From Faecalicatena contorta (GTDB taxonomy: Bacteria; Bacillota; Clostridia; Lachnospirales; Lachnospiraceae): a stretch of 64,000 bases of DNA. Below the pieces are notes generated by a model. It had not been told where the DNA came from, did no database searches, and saw nothing but the letters and a program-made list of their open reading frames with translations. The position numbers and the translations under genes are program-made. Below, one piece after another: positions 1 through 7,132 of the stretch. The stretch lies in assembly GCF_003149105.1 (NCBI RefSeq), contig NZ_QGDS01000001.1:651942-715941 (forward strand), given 5' to 3'. The stretch's first letter is position 1, and each line of letters starts with the position of its first letter.

Positions 1-923
1 GTGCCCACGAAAAATTCGTAATAGCCTCTGCTTCATCAATATTCACGTCATTCTTGTATTGTTCTGTAATGTTTAATTGCTCGTTTTCCAGTCTGGTCAG
101 TGTGGATTCAAGGAGCTGGGTTTTCGTTCCGAGTCCCGTCAATTGGTTCCTCATGTCATCACTGCCTTTATTAAACTGGGTCCACAGTTTCTCATAAGCT
201 TCCGAATCAAAATGATCTTTCTCAAGCAAATCTGCCATCTGTCCTGCCAAAACAATGATATTCTTACTTGTTCCGTCAGCCGTCTGACCATATCCTACTG
301 CATTAATTCCAGGAAAAGCTGCATCGAAAGCACTGGAAGGAACAACCTCTCCGCCGGAAAATGTAAACCCGTATCCCAAATCCACATAGGAACTCTCCTG
401 TGACAGCTCCTTCATTACGGCCTCATTGGCAGGGTCATTTACATCCAGGCCTCTATACAGAACCTTCCCGTCTTTCGACAATTCGAAAGGTGCGTTTGAA
501 CCATCATTTCCTGCCATTACGTAAGTATTCCCATATTTCGCATTCAGAGTAATAATCATAGATTGCTGTAATGATCTTAAATTCTGTGCATATGCACTTC
601 TTCCGGTATCCCCGGTAGAATCACTCATAGCTGCCGTTGAATAGTTCTTATCGATTTCTTTTGCCATAGAACTCAACTGGGTAATCGAGTCCTCCTGTGT
701 ATCCTGCCATTTTTGTACCGTCTTCACTGTATTGGTATAATCTGCATTTCTGGCATACCGTGTCTCCAGCACTGAGCCTCTGGCTGCAGCGGATGGATCC
801 TCATAGGAATGAGCAAAACGGCGGCCGGTCTCCACCTGCCTGCGTGCCTGTTCCAGGCCGCTCATAGTGGAATTCAAATTATTCTGATAATTTCTTCGAA
901 TCATATTTGTTGTAATCCGCATA
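1..923 (-). CDS. flgL: Flagellar hook-filament junction protein FlgL (3' end cut by window)
   Basis: FlgL (HAP3) joins the hook-associated protein FlgK to the flagellin filament outside the cell. The protein begins MRITTNMIRRNYQNNL, a flagellin-type N-terminal helix, and 307 codons are readable without a stop. The last visible residues (around DVNIDEAEAIT) match the conserved C-terminal helix of the flagellin family, so probably only about 30 residues lie beyond the left edge. The ATG at 923 follows AGGAG at a normal distance and lies 10 bp after flgK. It is last of the visible flgM-flgN-flgK-flgL series. In Bacillus and many Clostridia fliW and csrA follow flgL, so they may lie just outside this window (inference). 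Confidence 0.93.
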
Positions 924-933
924 TTTACATCTC

Positions 934-2499
934 CTACCTGCCGACAACGCCGGTTTCATTAATTAATTTGTCCAATAGCTGATCTAAAGTAGTCATCAGT
1001 CTTGATGCCGCATTATAAGACTGCTGGTACCGCATCATATCCATTACTTCTTCATCCAGATTGACACCGGATATCGCATCCTTGGAGTCAGATATCTGAT
1101 TCAGCACAGTAAGATGATTCGATAAAATAGAAGAAGACGCCTTACGTTCAATAGCCTGGGTATTCTGGATATTGTCATACCCGGACATTAACGTGCCCTT
1201 GAATACAACAAAATCATGCTCTTTGTTACTTAATTCATCTACCATCTTTAATATATTACTGTAAGCTGAAGTATTATCTGTCCCTCCTGCACCCGGAGTT
1301 TGTGTTCTGGTCAGGTTTACGGTGCCATTCATCCATCCATCAGAAATCTTGATATTTTCAGCAGTAAACGTGGTGGAACCATCGGTTGTCGAAAACAAAT
1401 CCTGAGGAATTGTGCCGCCGGCCCCATCATCTGTAGCATTCAGCGTATTCATCAAAGTAGCGAAGGTATCCACAAACTTATCGAACATGGAACTATAATA
1501 TCCAATCCCTTTGATATCAGTGCCGTCAAATACCTCAGATTTGTTGAGCATGTCTATTTTGCCCTTGAGAACACCATTCTGCATCAAATCGGCAATATCA
1601 ATATTATTGACATTCGCAGGATCAAGCGGATCCTCAGGTGTTACAGCATCTTTAATCGTCAGGGAAATGGGTATTCCCCCTCCTGTTGTTCCAAGCTGAA
1701 ATTCCCCGCCTTTGTCATCAGAAATCAGATTATGGACATTTCCATTCTTATCTTTAAATGTAACCTTAAGGGTGTCTACGGCACTGCTGCCTGACCCCTG
1801 AGTTTCATATGTAACCTGGATAGGGAGGTATGTAGCAAGGTCATCTAAAAGCTGGTTTCTCTGGTCTAAAAGCTCCAAAGCAGGATTCCCCATCACTTGA
1901 GTATTCTTAATCGTCTTATTCAGTTCTACAATCTGCTGGATACAGGAATTTATATTCTTGATATCTGAGTTCTGAAGCTCGTCAACCGTATCACTTATCA
2001 CACTGGAAACCGATGTTGCATTCTGATGTATTGCATTCAAAAGAACGGTACAAGCAGAACGAACCAATGCATCAGAACTGCGTTCCCCGGATTCTGACGG
2101 GATTGCCATATTTTTAAGCTGCGAAATCACATCATTCAGGGCACTCCGGATGGCGGACGTATCTGTCTCATCAAAAATGTTTCCAATCTTCTCCAGAATC
2201 TTGTCCGTTGCGTCGGCAGTTCCCACCTTTGCAATCTGATTTCTATATTGTATATCCAGATACGGGTCTCTTATCTGGCTGATTCCGGTTATCATAACCC
2301 CTTGCCCCACTTTATTGTCAAACGTTGAACTTCCATAGCTCGCTCCTACGGGATTGATGCTTGCAAGATCCAGTCTTTGTCTTGTATAGCCTGCCGTATT
2401 CACATTAGAAAGGTTCTGGCCCGCTACGTCAATTGCTCTCTGACTTGCACTCAGTGCATGCTGCGCCATTGTAAATCCGGCAAATGTAGAACGAATCAT
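934..2499 (-). CDS. flgK: Flagellar hook-associated protein 1 FlgK
   Basis: FlgK (HAP1) caps the hook and forms the first junction ring to the filament. The 521-residue protein opens with the rod/hook-family N-terminal motif (ALSASQRAIDVAGQNLSNVNTAGYTRQR, residues about 14-41) and closes with the matching C-terminal helix containing LDEEVMDMMRYQQSYNAAS. These two ends form the D0 coiled-coil of axial proteins. The middle is variable and Gly/Asp/Thr-rich, as expected for surface domains. It lies between flgN and flgL with short gaps, and FlgN is its export chaperone. Expression is predicted to be driven by the sigma-28-type promoter ahead of flgM. Confidence 0.95.
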   Translation of the reverse strand: MIRSTFAGFTMAQHALSASQRAIDVAGQNLSNVNTAGYTRQRLDLASINPVGASYGSSTFDNKVGQGVMITGISQIRDPYLDIQYRNQIAKVGTADATDKILEKIGNIFDETDTSAIRSALNDVISQLKNMAIPSESGERSSDALVRSACTVLLNAIHQNATSVSSVISDTVDELQNSDIKNINSCIQQIVELNKTIKNTQVMGNPALELLDQRNQLLDDLATYLPIQVTYETQGSGSSAVDTLKVTFKDKNGNVHNLISDDKGGEFQLGTTGGGIPISLTIKDAVTPEDPLDPANVNNIDIADLMQNGVLKGKIDMLNKSEVFDGTDIKGIGYYSSMFDKFVDTFATLMNTLNATDDGAGGTIPQDLFSTTDGSTTFTAENIKISDGWMNGTVNLTRTQTPGAGGTDNTSAYSNILKMVDELSNKEHDFVVFKGTLMSGYDNIQNTQAIERKASSSILSNHLTVLNQISDSKDAISGVNLDEEVMDMMRYQQSYNAASRLMTTLDQLLDKLINETGVVGR

Positions 2500-2519
2500 T
2501 GTATTCCTCCTCTCTTAAT

Positions 2520-2969
2520 TCAAACTCTTCTGTTAGTCATATTTTTCAGTCCGGCAGAATCTGCTCTGCCTTCCGTATAAGTCTGGCCTTTTGCATCATC
2601 AATCTTTTTGTTGATCTGGCGCAGATTCACTTCCATAATCACAGTCAAATCCTCATGAACTTCCTGAAACATCTGCATTGTTCTGCTCATTTCATCAAAC
2701 AGAGGGAGAAAACGTGTCTTCTCCTCCTCGCCCAGCACCTCCAGTATTTCATGAAAACTCATCCCTGCATACCCGGCCTCTGCCTGTATTCTGTCTTTTT
2801 CTTTCTCCAGACCTCTTAACTGCATAATAGAAGCCTGTTCCTTTATCATGTGGCTTTCAAGCACTGCAATCTGCTGTTCCCTGGCTGCACTTAACATCTT
2901 ACTCTCAAGAGAAGTTAACTCCTGAAACAGGAGGATCAGCTTTTGAATTACTTCCTGGAACTCATTCAT
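2520..2969 (-). CDS. flgN: FlgN-family flagellar export chaperone
   Basis: A 149-residue, almost entirely helical and charged protein (MNEFQEVIQKLILLFQELTSLESKML), which fits the FlgN family of cytoplasmic chaperones that hold FlgK and FlgL for export. Identification rests on size, helical character and position between flgM and flgK, the conserved Firmicutes order, because FlgN sequences diverge strongly. Its start overlaps the end of flgM by 8 bp, which suggests translational coupling. Confidence 0.82.
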   Translation of the reverse strand: MNEFQEVIQKLILLFQELTSLESKMLSAAREQQIAVLESHMIKEQASIMQLRGLEKEKDRIQAEAGYAGMSFHEILEVLGEEEKTRFLPLFDEMSRTMQMFQEVHEDLTVIMEVNLRQINKKIDDAKGQTYTEGRADSAGLKNMTNRRV

Positions 2970-3282
2970 CCGTCTGTTCCCCTTTCTGCAGTAATATCCT
3001 GCCTACCAGCTTATCTATATCAACCTGATATGTTCCTTCTGCTATACTTTGCTTTAGTTCCTCTACCTTCACTTCCGGTGTAGGGCGGCTGACTTCTGAT
3101 AAAACACGTTTTGTCAGGTCCTCCGTCATTTTCTTCTCCTCAACCTGCCGGCTGTTGGATGTAATTAAAATTTCATCAAAGTGTTTGCTTTTTCCGCTGA
3201 TCGAAACATTTTTATTATCTGCAATATTCGATGCAGTCTGTTTTATATAGCGGTGTCTTACACTATCAATAGAAATACCCAT
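2962..3282 (-). CDS. flgM: Anti-sigma-28 factor FlgM
   Basis: FlgM binds and inhibits the flagellar sigma factor FliA until the hook-basal body is complete, when FlgM is exported. The 106-residue protein has a disordered polar N-terminal half and a C-terminal helical half (VKVEELKQSIAEGTYQVDIDKLVGRIL) with the FlgM-family pattern of I-x-x-G-x-Y-x-V-D, residues about 77-98. Its ATG follows AAGGAGG with 8-nt spacing. It is the first gene of the late operon and has a sigma-28-type promoter 55 bp upstream, so it is probably autoregulated through FliA, which is encoded in this window at 16.2-17.0 kb. Confidence 0.93.
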   Translation of the reverse strand: MGISIDSVRHRYIKQTASNIADNKNVSISGKSKHFDEILITSNSRQVEEKKMTEDLTKRVLSEVSRPTPEVKVEELKQSIAEGTYQVDIDKLVGRILLQKGEQTDE

Positions 3283-3336
3283 CTTTCATGCCTCCTTCTA
3301 AATGACAGCAATATAGGTTTACTCTCTTATTACTTA

Positions 3337-3363
3337 ATATCGTCACTAGTCAGACAATGTTAA
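3337..3363 (-). promoter_or_regulatory. Sigma-28 (FliA) type promoter for flgM-flgN-flgK-flgL
   Basis: On the minus strand TTAA, then exactly 15 nt, then GACGATAT, ending 54 bp before the flgM ATG. This matches the known sigma-28/sigma-D consensus (TAAA-N15-GCCGATAT), and the same TTA(A/T)-N15-nnCGATA(A/T) arrangement recurs at other late genes in this window. Confidence 0.8.
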
Positions 3364-3375
3364 GTCTTTGTTTCT

Positions 3376-4752
3376 CTATTTTTTCCTGAACAGCTTTTTA
3401 AGGTTTCCCCAGATATTTACAACACCTATACCTTTGCGTTTTAAATTTATTTTCATCCGTGTTATAACCTTAATCTTTTTTTCATACCACTTACCTATAT
3501 TTTTCTTTACCCGGATGCACCAGTTCTGTACTTTTTCTGCTTTGGGCTTATACCACCTGCGCACCCGTTCCTTTTTGGGATCATAAAATCCATGCCAGGC
3601 CCTCTGTATATCCTGGTTTTTCTGCAAAACCCACAGATTTACCTGCTGTCCTGACATACGTAAAATCCGCAGAACCCAGCACATAGGAAGAAGCCAGGAC
3701 CGTTTTAAAAGAACCGGAAACATCGTACTCATATATTCCATCTGTGGGAAAACCCACTCCATCATCTGCTGTCTCCTCTTACGCTGCAGATCCTTTTTAT
3801 AAAAGTCTGCTACTTCCCTCACAAGAGGTAATAACTTTTCACTTTCTTTCCGGCATTGGACTCCTTTTGACAAAATATAACGTTCCATGGAATCAAAGAG
3901 AATATCCTCCTGGGGAAACAGCATTCCCCCAAACCAAAAGGCGGCCAGTTTAATAATATAATCCGGAAAACTGCCCAGGTCAAGATAGGACAATTCCTTA
4001 TAAACGACCGTCCAGTCCAGACTTTTGTATACACTAATATAATAAAACCACATATCCAAAATGAACTGAATGTCCAAATTTCCTCTGGCATAACTTTCGG
4101 CAGCACAGCCTATTACATAAACATAAAATTCCTCCGGCTCAAATCCATGAATATAGCGATAATTCGTCTCCCGCCTGTAGTCTTTTACCGGAAGAGAAAA
4201 ATATTTCTTAATTTTCTTATTTGTAAAATCCAAAGTACTTTGAAAGATAACAAGGATTCCCGGTATTTTGTAATATCTTGTCTCTCCTTCTATTCTGGAT
4301 TCCTGCTTTTCAAAATCCAAAGATTCCATCGCTTTTCCGACAATATCATCTTTTCCCTTTTCTACAAGGATTCTCACATATTTGGTTGCCCTCATATCTA
4401 ACTGAGGATAAAAATGGCGCATTCGATACTCATGGAGCACAATACTATGTACTTTATGCTGCTCCAAAACCTTCAAAATATGAGGCACAATAGAAGTAAA
4501 GCGTTCTTCCCAAAGTACCGCCTGGTGATAACGCTCTTCAAATTTCTTTTTCCACGGTTCCAGCGCCTTGCTTTCAAAGCCCAGAACACCGTAATAAACT
4601 ACATTTGCAACTCCGTGATAATCTGCTAATTTATAAAGACTTCCCCAGTTTGGCTGTCTGGCCCATCTAGGGATTTCATTCTGGCTGACAAGTGCACTAA
4701 GCATCTCTATTAAACATTTCACTTCATAACTTCTGATTCTTTTTTCGCTCAT
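3376..4752 (-). CDS. Nucleotidyltransferase-family-like protein, probably catalytically degenerate
   Basis: A 458-residue protein resembling the uncharacterised nucleotidyltransferase family NTP_transf_5 (PF14907): an N-terminal helical part, then HSIVLHEYRMRHFYP at residues 102-116, where the family usually has a Lys-Gly stretch followed by a D-x-D pair. Here the expected D-x-D position reads ATKYVRILV (122-130), so the metal-binding aspartates appear to be missing. The last 90 residues are very basic (many Lys/Arg/Trp), which is unusual for the family. It overlaps the upstream FtsE-like gene by 29 bp, so the two are translated together. The function is unknown. Family membership is from recalled pattern only and is moderately certain. 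Confidence 0.6.
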   Translation of the reverse strand: MSEKRIRSYEVKCLIEMLSALVSQNEIPRWARQPNWGSLYKLADYHGVANVVYYGVLGFESKALEPWKKKFEERYHQAVLWEERFTSIVPHILKVLEQHKVHSIVLHEYRMRHFYPQLDMRATKYVRILVEKGKDDIVGKAMESLDFEKQESRIEGETRYYKIPGILVIFQSTLDFTNKKIKKYFSLPVKDYRRETNYRYIHGFEPEEFYVYVIGCAAESYARGNLDIQFILDMWFYYISVYKSLDWTVVYKELSYLDLGSFPDYIIKLAAFWFGGMLFPQEDILFDSMERYILSKGVQCRKESEKLLPLVREVADFYKKDLQRKRRQQMMEWVFPQMEYMSTMFPVLLKRSWLLPMCWVLRILRMSGQQVNLWVLQKNQDIQRAWHGFYDPKKERVRRWYKPKAEKVQNWCIRVKKNIGKWYEKKIKVITRMKINLKRKGIGVVNIWGNLKKLFRKK

Positions 4753-5473
4753 TCAGCACTCTTTTCTCCTCAAATATATCCATGGCTTTTGAATTATAAA
4801 TGCCATGCTTTTCATCCAGCACTTTCACCCCAGACACCAGAGTAATCACACGCTTTTTCAGAATTGTCACAAGTTCTCTGGAATGACTGGCGACAATCAT
4901 CGTCACACCCAGACGGTTCAGGTCATCCAGCAGGCACATCAAATCCCAGGAAGCATCAGGATCCAGGTTTGCAGTGGGTTCATCTACAACCATGACTTTA
5001 GGGTTCATGACAAGTGCTCTTGCCAACTTGACCCTTGCCGCCTCTCCTACAGATAATTCATGTGGAAATGCCGACGCACGGTGAGAAATTCCTACTGTAC
5101 TCAGTGCCTGACCGACTCTTTTTTTAATCAGACGGTAAGGCTGTTCTGTCGCATACATGGCAAGACTGACGTTATCAAATGCAGACCTATCATTTAAAAG
5201 ACCCAAATCCATCTCCATAATACCAATCTGTCTCCTGAAATAAGGAAGCTTATGATTAGAGAGCTTCCCCGTATCAATTCCCCCCACCCAGATATCGCCT
5301 GAGGTTGGAGCAATCTGGCTGCTTAGAAGTTTCAGCAGAGTACTCTTTCCAGAGCCACTGCGGCCCACTACGAAAACAAACTCTCCCTTTTCTATTTCAA
5401 AAGAGACGTTTTCAAGACCTATAATATCTTCCTTAAATATTTTTGTGACGTTCCTAAACTCGATTTCTTTCAT
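4724..5473 (-). CDS. FtsE-like ABC transporter ATP-binding protein without an adjacent permease
   Basis: A 249-residue ABC ATPase. Walker A is GRSGSGKST (37-45), Walker B is VMVVDEPTANLD, the H-loop is VASHS, and the signature is LSVGE instead of the usual LSGGQ/LSGGE. The MKEIEFRNVTKIF opening and the Q-loop region (RRQIGIMEMDLGLL) resemble FtsE, which normally pairs with the membrane protein FtsX to control cell-wall hydrolases. No ftsX or any other membrane partner is next to it. Instead it overlaps the nucleotidyltransferase-like gene and is divergent from a secreted C39 protein. It may work with an FtsX encoded elsewhere or serve another complex. Confidence 0.8.
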   Translation of the reverse strand: MKEIEFRNVTKIFKEDIIGLENVSFEIEKGEFVFVVGRSGSGKSTLLKLLSSQIAPTSGDIWVGGIDTGKLSNHKLPYFRRQIGIMEMDLGLLNDRSAFDNVSLAMYATEQPYRLIKKRVGQALSTVGISHRASAFPHELSVGEAARVKLARALVMNPKVMVVDEPTANLDPDASWDLMCLLDDLNRLGVTMIVASHSRELVTILKKRVITLVSGVKVLDEKHGIYNSKAMDIFEEKRVLNERKKNQKL

Positions 5474-5503
5474 GATACGACCTTTTCTTCCATTTCTGTG
5501 TGC

Positions 5504-5530
5504 TTATCTTTTCTCTTCCCGGTCCGATAA
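5504..5530 (+). promoter_or_regulatory. Sigma-28 type promoter for the secreted C39 protein
   Basis: TTAT at 5504-5507, 15 nt, then TCCGATAA at 5523-5530. The element ends 21 nt before the ATG of the C39-like gene, in the same form as the fliC and cheA sites (TTAT-N15-nnCGATAW). Confidence 0.62.
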
Positions 5531-5551
5531 TATTAAAGGAAGGAGGATACT

Positions 5552-6259
5552 ATGAAACTTTTAAAGCGGATTTTTACTGTATTTTTTATCACATTTCTCA
5601 GCGTATTTGTCTTGTCCTCACCGGTCACCCGGCATGTTCAGTCTAAAGAACCGGAAGTCTTGACAAATTCCGTAAAACTTTCCCGGCAGGAAGATGTGTC
5701 TGCCGTAACTGTAAAAAAAGACGATGAACCCAAAGGTCATACAATCTCCATTACCAGATACAGCCAGCATGATCCTGCCTGGAGCAGCTACCTGTACGGA
5801 GGGATAGACCCTATGTCCACCCACGGCTGCGGACCTGTGGCCCTTGCCATGGCTGTCAGTTCACTCTCAGATACGGTAATCACTCCTGTTGATGCAGCCC
5901 AGTGGTCGGCTGCAAACGGATGTTATTCCCCCAATAATGGTTCTGTACATGCTCTAATTCCAAACGGTGCTGCAAGCTATGGGCTGCGTGTGGAAAAACT
6001 TTCCCAGCTTACTCCCGATGCGTTCCGGTCTGCCCTGTCATTTGACAAACTTCTGGTGCTCCTTATGGGGCCGGGGGATTTTTCCGACTCGGGACATTTT
6101 ATTGTAGCATACGGATATGACGAAAATGGTGCCATATTAGTTGCAGACCCGGCAAGCGAGGAACGCTCCGGTATGCACTGGCCCGCCGAAACCCTGATTA
6201 GTCAGCTCAGTGCATATGCAAAAAATGGCGGTCCTATATGGGTATTGTCAAAACCATAA
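5552..6259 (+). CDS. Secreted C39-family papain-like cysteine peptidase domain protein
   Basis: A 235-residue protein with an N-terminal signal or anchor sequence (MKLLKRIFTVFFITFLSVFVLSS) and a Peptidase_C39_2-type domain. The catalytic cysteine lies in HGCGP (Cys93), the histidine in SGHFIVAYGYD (His182) and an aspartate in LVADPAS (Asp199), so the catalytic residues look intact. GGAGG precedes the ATG. Such domains occur in exported peptidases and wall-associated proteins; the substrate is unknown. It stands alone on the plus strand inside a motility region, is divergent from the FtsE-like gene, and ends at a bidirectional terminator. The sigma-28-type promoter in front suggests co-expression with flagella (inference). 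Confidence 0.82.
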   Translation: MKLLKRIFTVFFITFLSVFVLSSPVTRHVQSKEPEVLTNSVKLSRQEDVSAVTVKKDDEPKGHTISITRYSQHDPAWSSYLYGGIDPMSTHGCGPVALAMAVSSLSDTVITPVDAAQWSAANGCYSPNNGSVHALIPNGAASYGLRVEKLSQLTPDAFRSALSFDKLLVLLMGPGDFSDSGHFIVAYGYDENGAILVADPASEERSGMHWPAETLISQLSAYAKNGGPIWVLSKP

Positions 6260-6283
6260 AATGATGTATTTTCCTATAAAGTA

Positions 6284-6327
6284 AAAAGCCTTCGAAATTA
6301 CGGCGGGTCTGTAATTCCGAAGGTTTT
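6284..6327. terminator. Bidirectional intrinsic terminator
   Basis: AAAAGCCTTCGAAATTAC pairs with GTAATTCCGAAGGTTTT around a 9-nt loop. The A-run on one side and T-run on the other make it work in both directions. It separates the plus-strand C39 gene from the minus-strand fliD-fliS unit, whose last stop codon is at 6329. Confidence 0.88.
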
Positions 6328-6328
6328 A

Positions 6329-6751
6329 TCATTTACGGTAATAAGAGTCGCCGCCTGCAAGACGGCTGCTTAATATTCTGTCAATCTCAACAGTCTGTCC
6401 CCAGATACGTTTCGTTGCCTGTATTGTGTCTGCAATTTGCTTCCACACCGCATTCTCATCCTCATCCGGAACATCCGCAGGTGCATCTCCTCCCAGAACT
6501 GCACACACTCTCTCCTGTACGTCCTCATCCGTATTGGAAAGAAGTCGCTGGATACCTGCATCACAATTGCTGATTTTCTCCAGCTCCTTTCCTCTCATCT
6601 CAAGCACCATACGAGTCACCAGTTTATCGTCACTGGAGAGACCTTCGCCAAGCTCCTTTGTAAGCCGCTGCACTTCATTCATATAACGGTACTTTTTCTG
6701 CATCTCCGTCAGGACAGCAGACAGCAGCTCCTTCATATACCCTTCTCTCAT
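6329..6751 (-). CDS. Small helical protein downstream of fliS, possible flagellar chaperone
   Basis: A 140-residue, highly charged, mostly helical protein (KELLSAVLTEMQKKYRYMNEVQRLTKELGEGL). The first codon overlaps the fliS stop as ATGA, so translation is coupled to fliS. The place after fliD-fliS is where FliT-type chaperones often sit, and the size and helical content fit, but no motif proves this. Alternatives are a FlgN-like protein or a lineage-specific regulator. A second ATG lies five codons downstream. Confidence 0.7.
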   Translation of the reverse strand: MREGYMKELLSAVLTEMQKKYRYMNEVQRLTKELGEGLSSDDKLVTRMVLEMRGKELEKISNCDAGIQRLLSNTDEDVQERVCAVLGGDAPADVPDEDENAVWKQIADTIQATKRIWGQTVEIDRILSSRLAGGDSYYRK

Positions 6752-7113
6752 ACTGCCTTCTCCGCCGCCGCAAATGCATCCCGCAGATCTTTCACCAATG
6801 GCTGCAGCTCCTGTATGGTTTCCTTTTTTCTTCCTGCCTGCAGTCTGCTCAGCTCATAAATAAAGAAGTCATACATATTTCCCAATTCCATACTGATTGA
6901 ATAATTATGATTCAGCGTACCCTTCAGATAATTTACAATCTCTACAGAGCGCCCTACAGATTGCTCAAACAGCTCATAATTCTCTATTCCTAATGCAATC
7001 TCTGCACGTTTTAACCGTTTCAGCAGCTCGTCATAAAGCAAAAGAAGCAGTTCTCCCTGTGTCATAGTCATAACTGACTGCTCTTTATATTGTTGGTATC
7101 CATTCCCGTTCAT
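6748..7113 (-). CDS. fliS: Flagellin export chaperone FliS
   Basis: FliS binds the C-terminus of flagellin in the cytoplasm to prevent early polymerisation and guide export. The 121-residue helical protein has the family opening (MNGNGYQQYKEQSVMTMTQGELLLLLYD): the Y-x-x-x-x-V-x-T tract is followed by the LLLLYDELLKRLKRAEIA helix. It lies 19 bp downstream of fliD, the usual arrangement, and is coupled to the next gene by a 4-bp overlap. Confidence 0.94.
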   Translation of the reverse strand: MNGNGYQQYKEQSVMTMTQGELLLLLYDELLKRLKRAEIALGIENYELFEQSVGRSVEIVNYLKGTLNHNYSISMELGNMYDFFIYELSRLQAGRKKETIQELQPLVKDLRDAFAAAEKAV

Positions 7114-7132
7114 GTTTTATCCTACCTTCTTT

